A DNA stretch of 18,519 nucleotides from contig JAEZKS010000193.1 of assembly GCA_023436075.1 (NCBI GenBank), positions 1-18,519 on the forward strand. The letters run 5' to 3'. The notes under the pieces are model-generated. The model worked only from the letters and a program-made list of their open reading frames with translations, did not search any database and had not been told where the DNA came from. Position numbers and translations under genes: made by a program. Position 1 is the stretch's first letter. Every line of letters starts with the position of its first letter. Of the stretch, positions 13,748-18,519 are shown piece by piece. The DNA comes from Methanobacteriota archaeon (lineage in GTDB: Archaea > Halobacteriota > Methanocellia > Methanocellales > Methanocellaceae).

Positions 13748-14209
13748 CTAACGCACCTCTCCTAAGACTATCTCTACCGTCACGGTCTCGATGTTCCATG
13801 CGGTAGCCCTGCCCATCGCACGGGGCATGATGCCCTGGATTACGCGACCCTTCTTCGAGGTGGCGTGTACGATTGACATGTTCTCGGGCTCGAGGCCCTT
13901 GTACTCCGCGTTCGCCTCCGCGTGCTTGACGAGCTTCAGAATCTCCTTGCTCGCCTTCACGGGGTAGCGGCCGCTGCCCCAGCCGGACTGGTGGCGCTTG
14001 TGGCCGACGTTGCGGGCAAACCTCTTGAATGGCACGGACTCCTTCTTGTCGATGACATTCTGGAGGTACGTCTTCGCCCTGACGACCTTCATGCCGCGCA
14101 CCTGTCTGAGGATCTCGATGCAGTGCTTCGGGGAGACGTTGATCTCGTAGGCCATCGCCTTCGCGGTGGTGGCCGGGTCATACTGCGCTGTGTATTCGAC
14201 TTTAGACAT
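13748..14209 (-). CDS. rpl22: Ribosomal protein uL22
   Basis: Large-subunit protein uL22 (eukaryotic L17), 153 residues, lining the exit tunnel with a beta-hairpin. Features: YEINVSPKHCIEILRQVRGM at the N terminus, then FARNVGHKRHQSGWGSGRYP, the archaeal/eukaryotic insert, then GRVIQGIMPRAMGRATAWN, the hairpin. GGAGAG lies before the ATG. Confidence 0.97.
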   Translation of the reverse strand: MSKVEYTAQYDPATTAKAMAYEINVSPKHCIEILRQVRGMKVVRAKTYLQNVIDKKESVPFKRFARNVGHKRHQSGWGSGRYPVKASKEILKLVKHAEANAEYKGLEPENMSIVHATSKKGRVIQGIMPRAMGRATAWNIETVTVEIVLGEVR

Positions 14210-14222
14210 TTCACATCTCTCC

Positions 14223-14645
14223 TTACTTCAGCGGCACGTACTTGCTGCCTCTGGTCGCACCGATACCGGCCGAGCCGTGGGATACGGGCTTCCTGGTCAA
14301 TGCGAACTCGCCGAGGTAGTGGCCTACCATCTCTGCGGTGGCCTCGAACGACTTCCACTCCTTGCCGTTGTGAATTTCGAACGTTACGCCCACCATCTCG
14401 GGAAGAATGATCATGTCCCTGAGATGGGTCTTGATCTTAGTCTCGCCTGCCTTGATGTCCTCGAGCATCTTCTGGTGCTCGGGGCCGAACTCTCTCTTGA
14501 TCTTCCGCCGCTGGCGGGAGGGGAGCAGCTCGGAGACCTGCTTGAGGTCCATCTTCTTGAGCTCGGCGATGTTGTGGCCGCGGTAGGTGAACTCTTCCTT
14601 CCTCTTCGGGAGCCTGCCCGCGTTCTTTGACTGCTTTGATACCAT
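14223..14645 (-). CDS. rps19: Ribosomal protein uS19
   Basis: Small-subunit head protein uS19 (eukaryotic S15), 140 residues, longer than the ~90-residue bacterial form because of an archaeal N-terminal part (FTYRGHNIAELKKMDLKQV). The core has THLRDMIILPEMVGVTFEIH and MVGHYLGEFALTRKPVSHG, both diagnostic. GGAG sits eight bases before the ATG, in the gap after L2. Confidence 0.97.
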   Translation of the reverse strand: MVSKQSKNAGRLPKRKEEFTYRGHNIAELKKMDLKQVSELLPSRQRRKIKREFGPEHQKMLEDIKAGETKIKTHLRDMIILPEMVGVTFEIHNGKEWKSFEATAEMVGHYLGEFALTRKPVSHGSAGIGATRGSKYVPLK

Positions 14646-14657
14646 AATCGCAACTCC

Positions 14658-15377
14658 TTACTTGTGTCCGATACCTGTCCTTCTCGCCGCAATGCTTCCG
14701 ACCTTACGGCCGGGCGACGTGTGCCTTCCGACGGTCTTGGGCCTGCCCGGGTGCTGCCGGCCGCCGCCACCGAACGGGTGGTCGACTGCGTTCATGGCGA
14801 CACCACGGACAACCGGCCACTTGGTAGCCTTGTTGGCCATCTTGTACCACTTGTTGCCGGCCCGCAGGAACGGCTTCTCGGTCCTGCCTCCGCCTGCGAC
14901 GACGCCGATGGTGGCCCTGCACTTGGGGCTCAGCCACTTCATCTCGCCGGACGGAAGCTGCACGACCGACCGCTTCTCCTCGTGCGCCACCAGGATCGCG
15001 TAGACCCCGGACGAGCGCGCGAACGAGCCGCCGTCGCCGGGCTGTGACTCGATGTTGCAGATCGGGCAGCCTTCCGGTATCTTGCTCAGCGGAAGCGTGT
15101 TGCCCGGCTTGATCTCCGCAGCTACGCCGACGGAAATCTTATCGCCGACGCCGATGCCCTCGGGAGCGAGGATAAGCTTCTCCTCGCCGTTGCCGAACTT
15201 GACACGGACGATAGGCGTGTTCCGCGCGGTGTCGTGGACGACCTCGGTGATGATGCCGTCGATGGTCTCGTCGCCAAAGGTCTTGATGTGCTCCAGGTCC
15301 GCTTTGAAGCGGGACGAGGTAGCCCGGTAGGTAGGCGTTCCCTTACCCCGGTTTTGTGACATTAATCGCTTTCCCAT
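14658..15377 (-). CDS. rpl2: Ribosomal protein uL2
   Basis: Core large-subunit protein uL2 (eukaryotic L8), 239 residues, needed for subunit association and peptidyl-transferase activity. The start MGKRLMSQNRGKGTPTYRA is archaeal. The C-terminal domain has VVRGVAMNAVDHPFGGG with His200, equivalent to the conserved histidine near the active centre, and a basic Gly-rich end. The first of two in-frame ATGs is favoured: GGAGG lies about eight bases upstream. Confidence 0.97.
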   Translation of the reverse strand: MGKRLMSQNRGKGTPTYRATSSRFKADLEHIKTFGDETIDGIITEVVHDTARNTPIVRVKFGNGEEKLILAPEGIGVGDKISVGVAAEIKPGNTLPLSKIPEGCPICNIESQPGDGGSFARSSGVYAILVAHEEKRSVVQLPSGEMKWLSPKCRATIGVVAGGGRTEKPFLRAGNKWYKMANKATKWPVVRGVAMNAVDHPFGGGGRQHPGRPKTVGRHTSPGRKVGSIAARRTGIGHK

Positions 15378-15399
15378 TTTCAGTCCTCCTTCAAAGGGA

Positions 15400-15648
15400 T
15401 CAGAAGACTCCGAGCCTGCTCGCGATTTCTTCCGCCGAGTTCTCCGGCGCGAGCGTCACGATCGCCTTCTTGTCTCCGCGAGAGGTGATCTGGGTCGTGA
15501 CCTTGATCACCTTTACGCTGTACATTTCCTCCACGGCCTTCTTGATCTGGCCCTTCCGGGCGCCCATGTCAACCATGAACTGGAGCGTGTTGTTCTTGTC
15601 CAGGGACAGGGTCGCCTTTTCAGTGATGAACGGATACTTGATAATCAT
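15400..15648 (-). CDS. rpl23: Ribosomal protein uL23
   Basis: Large-subunit protein uL23 at the tunnel exit, 82 residues, the docking point for SRP and the Sec translocon. IIKYPFITEKATL at the N terminus and KGQIKKAVEEMYSVKVIKV in the middle are family signatures. The length matches archaeal L23, which lacks long bacterial or eukaryotic extensions. The ATG is one base past the L4 stop and GAGGT lies just upstream. Confidence 0.97.
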   Translation of the reverse strand: MIIKYPFITEKATLSLDKNNTLQFMVDMGARKGQIKKAVEEMYSVKVIKVTTQITSRGDKKAIVTLAPENSAEEIASRLGVF

Positions 15649-15649
15649 A

Positions 15650-16402
15650 TTATATTACCTCCGTCAGCAGCTTCAGGGCGCCCTCGGTCCAGAGCGTCAG
15701 GCGGCCCGCGTGGGTGCCCGGCGCCAGCATCTCGGCGGACAGCTCGTCGATCGTGGCGACGTCCATGCCCGGAACGTTCCTGGCAGCCAGTCCGATGCCG
15801 TTGTCCTCGGCGATGACAAGCAGCAGACCTACCTTCTTACGGTAGTACCTGCCCCTCATCTTGCCCCTGCCGGCGCGAACCTTCTTCTCCGCGGCACGGA
15901 TCAGGTCGGCCTCGAAGCCGATGGCGGTCAGCATCTCGATGACTTCCTTCGTCTTCGTCAGGGACTGTATCTCGTCGTCGACGACGACCGGGAAGGGGCC
16001 CTCGTACTTGTAGCCGCGCGCCTTGACCAGCTCGGGGTTGTTCGTGGCTGCCACGGCGGAGCGGATTGCCTTGAGGCGCTCCTTGTCGTTGATCTTTTCA
16101 GTGTAAATCCTGTGCGGGTTCGGCCCGTGCGCGGAGCGGCCGCCCTTGGCCTGCGGGACTACCGCAGCGCGGCTGCCGTTCTTGAGCCTGGGCACGTGTG
16201 CTGCACCTCTGCCGCTGCCCCAGCTGTGCGCCGAGGAAAGCGTGCCTGCGGTCCTGTCCGGGCCGTAAGGCTGCAGCCGGTTGGCCTGTGCTGCCAGCAC
16301 GGCCTTCTTGATGATGTCAGGCCGGTAGGGCTCGCTGAAGATGTCCGGTACGGCGATCTCTGCGCCCTTCTTTCCAGACTTGTTAATGACTTTTACCTGC
16401 AT
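15650..16402 (-). CDS. rpl4: Ribosomal protein uL4 (archaeal L4e type)
   Basis: Large-subunit protein uL4, 250 residues, with an extended loop reaching the exit tunnel. The loop region shows HSWGSGRGAAHVPRLKNGS and PQAKGGRSAHGPNP, conserved in archaeal/eukaryotic L4; the C-terminal part includes RGKMRGRYYRKKVGLLLVI. In E. coli L4 represses the S10 operon; no equivalent site can be shown here. The ATG follows the L3 stop by 13 bases, with GGAG in between. Confidence 0.97.
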   Translation of the reverse strand: MQVKVINKSGKKGAEIAVPDIFSEPYRPDIIKKAVLAAQANRLQPYGPDRTAGTLSSAHSWGSGRGAAHVPRLKNGSRAAVVPQAKGGRSAHGPNPHRIYTEKINDKERLKAIRSAVAATNNPELVKARGYKYEGPFPVVVDDEIQSLTKTKEVIEMLTAIGFEADLIRAAEKKVRAGRGKMRGRYYRKKVGLLLVIAEDNGIGLAARNVPGMDVATIDELSAEMLAPGTHAGRLTLWTEGALKLLTEVI

Positions 16403-16415
16403 GTTTCATCTCTCC

Positions 16416-17429
16416 TTAGCCCTGCTTCGACTGCGTGCTGATGTAAGTAATCTCAGGCGCCTGCTTGGGCGTCTGCTTGGGCCTCACTGCGGGCCTGATG
16501 CGGACCATTCTCTTGATGGGGCCGGGAATACTGCCCTTGAGGAGGACGAACTCGGTCCTGATCACGCCATAGTGCAGGAAGCCGCCGGCGGGGTTGACCT
16601 CTTCCGCCTTGTCGCCCATCTTGACGATCCTCTTGTTGTACTCGGTCCTCTGGTGATAGCCGGTCTGGCCGAGCTGGGGTACCTGCCACCTGACGCGGTG
16701 GGGGTTCCAGGGGCCCAGGTTACCGATGTGCCTGGTGCGGCCGGTGCGGGAGTGCTTGCGCTTCATCATTGCAGTGCCCCATCTTACGACGGGACCCTTT
16801 ACTCCCTTGCCTTTGGTGATCGCGCTGATGTCCACGAGCTCGCCGGGCGCAAAGACGTCCTTGACGCTGACGGCCTTGCCCATGAGCGACTTCGCGAACT
16901 CGAACCTCTTCGCCATGTCGCCGCCGCCGATGCGGTTCTCCAGGAGCTCAGGCACTTTCTTCGGGATACCAGTGACCTCTTCGGTCTTCGTGTAGGTCAG
17001 CACCCGCAGGTCCGCGACCTTGCCCGACTTGATGAGCCCGGCGATCTTCGCCAGCTCTTCCTCGGTCTTGTGCCCGTCCTTCTTCAGCGGCATGAGTTTC
17101 GCTAAGTCCTTGCTGTCATTGGTCCACGCTTCCGCGAGAACCTTCTTGCCGTACGGGCCGTCATCATAGATGCGGATGCCCGCCACGTGCATCTGGGGCG
17201 TCTCCACGATGGTCACGGGGACGGATATTTCCATACCCTCGGTGACGCTGTGTGGCCGGTCGTCGACCATCACGATGTGGGACATGCCCGCCTTGAATCC
17301 GACAAATCCTTGAATCCTCGGCTGGTCGCCAAGCTCAGCCCAGCTTCTGTACTTGGGCTTCTGGCTTCGCGCCCGCACTCTCGGGCTGAACCCGAGAGAA
17401 CCACGCCTTGGCTGGTGTGGGTGACTCAT
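16416..17429 (-). CDS. rpl3: Ribosomal protein uL3
   Basis: Large-subunit protein uL3, 337 residues, contacting the peptidyl-transferase region. N terminus PHQPRRGSLGFSPRVRA is typical of archaea and eukaryotes, and the loop RWGTAMMKRKHSRTGRTRH, then GNLGPWNPHRVRW, is the rRNA-penetrating finger. GGAGG lies about nine bases before the ATG. It is the first ribosomal-protein gene, 89 bases after the methyltransferase stop; that gap has two hairpins. Confidence 0.97.
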   Translation of the reverse strand: MSHPHQPRRGSLGFSPRVRARSQKPKYRSWAELGDQPRIQGFVGFKAGMSHIVMVDDRPHSVTEGMEISVPVTIVETPQMHVAGIRIYDDGPYGKKVLAEAWTNDSKDLAKLMPLKKDGHKTEEELAKIAGLIKSGKVADLRVLTYTKTEEVTGIPKKVPELLENRIGGGDMAKRFEFAKSLMGKAVSVKDVFAPGELVDISAITKGKGVKGPVVRWGTAMMKRKHSRTGRTRHIGNLGPWNPHRVRWQVPQLGQTGYHQRTEYNKRIVKMGDKAEEVNPAGGFLHYGVIRTEFVLLKGSIPGPIKRMVRIRPAVRPKQTPKQAPEITYISTQSKQG

Positions 17430-17467
17430 TTTCTATATCCTCCATTCTGTTCTTTTGGGAGTAGGCT

Positions 17468-17503
17468 CTGGCTTTGTCAATCGCCAGGTATCGTTTCAGA
17501 TAC
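17468..17503 (-). promoter_or_regulatory. Two abutting hairpins before L3
   Basis: In the methyltransferase-L3 gap, GTATC/GATAC (17499-17503 with 17488-17492, loop six) is directly followed by CTGGC/GCCAG (17483-17487 with 17468-17472, loop ten). Both stems are perfect, and they share no bases. They lie about 40 bases before the L3 ribosome-binding site. A leader regulatory site or processing site is possible; no function is shown. Confidence 0.4.
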
Positions 17504-17518
17504 TTACGCTGCCATGCT

Positions 17519-18349
17519 CTACCAGGCCAGGTTGAGGAGGCCAAGCGTTATGAAAACGGCTTCCTCCGTGCGTACCGTGGCTGCACCCTGGTTTGGTATC
17601 GCATTCACCACGTAACTGGAATGATCCTCAAGCTTGTGCCCTTCATCGAGTAAGATAGCATCCAGCCCTTTCGAGGGGCTGCCGAACGCCACGGAAACCT
17701 TATCCCTTTGCTTCGCATTTGCGCCTATCTCGGACAGCAACGTCACGTCCAGGGGTTGCCCCTTGACCGAAGTGGCTATCCTTAAGCCATCGATTTCCGC
17801 CAGCGCTTCGTGAAGCGACTTTGCAGTCTTTACTTCATAGCCCCAATACAGGGGGATGTCCTTCTTATTCACGAGCTGTGCGTTTTTACTTCGCGAACAG
17901 ATTCTGACTGATATGCGCTCTCCCTTCTTCAGCGCCCTTTCAGGCACCTCCAGGGAGATTGGGCTGTCGATACCGACATCGACCCGAACGCTCCGGTCAG
18001 ACCCGACACTGGTCACAATACCTTCGCGGTATTCCGATTCTTTCGAAACTGTATGAGAGGGTATGCGCAACGGTGGGATGACTCCGGCGAACCGGAGCGC
18101 GTCCTGCACGGGGAAAAGCGCTTTTCGCAGATACTGCGGCGTTTCCGCGTACCGGAGCACGGTGCTTATAAACCTCGTGTCGTCCGGCCCTTTCGTACGA
18201 TATATTACTATCTCGTCAATCCGGAAGATCGCGGCGGCGCGGGCGATTTGTCCCACTTTGTACGTCTTGATCCTCGGATCAGGGCTTTCCTCTGTGTAAG
18301 AGGATGGGATGAGCAGGCTTACGAGCGTCTTTCCACGGTTGACACTCAT
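17519..18349 (-). CDS. SPOUT-family RNA methyltransferase (DUF171)
   Basis: A 276-residue protein of the DUF171 family, the archaeal relatives of human C9orf114/SPOUT1, predicted S-adenosylmethionine-dependent RNA methyltransferases. The N-terminal half begins with VSLLIPSSYTEESPDPRIKT and continues through QIARAAAIFRIDEIVIY. The middle (about 108-150) looks like an OB-type insert. The C-terminal knot region has VAFGSPSKGLD (220-230) and NAIPNQGAATVRTEEA (249-264), the AdoMet-binding signature. The ATG at 18349 is certain enough because the TATA box lies 39 bases upstream; the longer frame to 18418 would start before the promoter. It heads the operon, as in many euryarchaea, suggesting a rRNA or tRNA target, but the substrate is not known from sequence. 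Confidence 0.9.
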   Translation of the reverse strand: MSVNRGKTLVSLLIPSSYTEESPDPRIKTYKVGQIARAAAIFRIDEIVIYRTKGPDDTRFISTVLRYAETPQYLRKALFPVQDALRFAGVIPPLRIPSHTVSKESEYREGIVTSVGSDRSVRVDVGIDSPISLEVPERALKKGERISVRICSRSKNAQLVNKKDIPLYWGYEVKTAKSLHEALAEIDGLRIATSVKGQPLDVTLLSEIGANAKQRDKVSVAFGSPSKGLDAILLDEGHKLEDHSSYVVNAIPNQGAATVRTEEAVFITLGLLNLAW

Positions 18350-18387
18350 ACAGTCCTCATACTTGGGACATAGAATCGGACCGAATG

Positions 18388-18395
18388 TATATAAA
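18388..18395 (-). promoter_or_regulatory. TATA box of the superoperon
   Basis: The minus strand reads TTTATATA, the archaeal box A consensus, within ACATTTATATACA. With the usual distance of about 25-27 bases, transcription would start near 18365, giving a leader of roughly 16 bases with GAGGAC before the ATG at 18349. It is the clearest promoter in the window and probably serves the whole gene cluster. Confidence 0.8.
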
Positions 18396-18457
18396 TGTTG
18401 CGGGGATTTTGCCGGCACGGGGACGCTTGGAGAGGGACAGCGGCTCGCGTGCGTTTC

Positions 18458-18519
18458 AACCTCTTGTAGGTCTCGGAGGTTTTCAAGAGGGCACCGAGCT
18501 TCAACACAGAGGTCACAGA
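18458..18519. repeat. Imperfect CACAGAG repeats and inverted repeat at the edge
   Basis: CACCGAG (18492-18498), CACAGAG (18505-18511) and CACAGA (18514-18519, cut by the window edge) are spaced irregularly. Next to them CCTCTTG (18460-18466) is the reverse complement of CAAGAGG (18484-18490). This looks like the beginning of a dispersed intergenic repeat rather than a gene. The call is tentative because the element continues outside the window. Confidence 0.35.

Noticed and set aside
15356..16441. 361-residue plus-strand open frame opposite L23 and L4
   Set aside because: It is antisense to certain ribosomal-protein genes, and its composition is that of a reverse-strand shadow.
17335..17544. 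Basic 69-residue minus-strand frame spanning the methyltransferase-L3 gap
   Set aside because: It overlaps both genes in another frame and has no domain or dedicated ribosome-binding site. The Lys/Arg/Tyr-rich middle looks protein-like, but that is weak evidence.
18350..18418. A longer N terminus for the SPOUT methyltransferase
   Set aside because: It would begin upstream of the consensus TATA box, and the added residues do not resemble the family; the ATG at 18349 fits promoter and ribosome-binding site.

Overview
The window is an archaeal ribosomal-protein superoperon, with nearly every gene on the minus strand. It is read from about 18365 down to 613. The gene order joins the classical S10 and spc operons: L3, L4, L23, L2, S19, L22, S3, L29, aIF1/SUI1, RNase P Rpp29, S17, L14, L24, S4e, L5, S14, S8, L6, L32e, L19e, L18, S5, L30, L15, SecY, Adk, EMC3/DUF106-like, Cmk, TruB/Cbf5. 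Archaea-only or archaeal/eukaryotic genes (S4e, L32e, L19e, Rpp29, aIF1, archaeal Cbf5), a TATA box and an intron-bearing tRNA show that this is an archaeon. The GC-rich composition, a bacterial-type zinc adenylate kinase, long Ala/Lys/Glu tails on S3 and L32e, and the lack of L34e and L14e between secY and truB fit a methanomicrobial euryarchaeote. Methanocellales is my best guess, by inference only.

Layout in transcription order: a consensus TATA box (18388-18395) drives a SPOUT RNA methyltransferase gene (17519-18349). An 88-nt gap with two abutting hairpins follows, then L3-L4-L23-L2-S19-L22-S3-L29 (17429-12623). Next come two non-ribosomal-protein genes, aIF1 (12614-12309) and Rpp29 (12257-11985), separated by a stem-loop that may couple their translation. 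S17 to L15 (11947-5216) are packed almost without gaps, many with ATGA or TAATG overlaps. The membrane and nucleotide block is secY, adk, the EMC3-like gene and cmk, and truB ends at 613 before a GC-rich hairpin plus T-run. Further downstream on the same strand is a tRNA-Ser(GGA) gene with a 19-nt canonical intron (372-474).

Positions 1-371 hold no gene I can support, but include a perfect 34-bp inverted repeat carrying three GCGATCGC octamers, and a strong hairpin at 326-347. The last ~100 bases (18420-18519) are non-coding and end in imperfect CACAGAG-type repeats.

Together the genes make ribosomal subunits, the translocon that receives their products, a likely membrane insertase, nucleotide kinases, and factors for tRNA/rRNA maturation and initiation. 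Several gene starts were moved to internal codons because ribosome-binding sites or the promoter require it (TruB, Adk, L15, S5, L32e, L6, L24, SPOUT methyltransferase). The 50-residue S14 gene was read directly from the sequence. I see no sign of a novel defence or mobile system here; the points of interest are small regulatory structures, protein tails and the flanking repeats.
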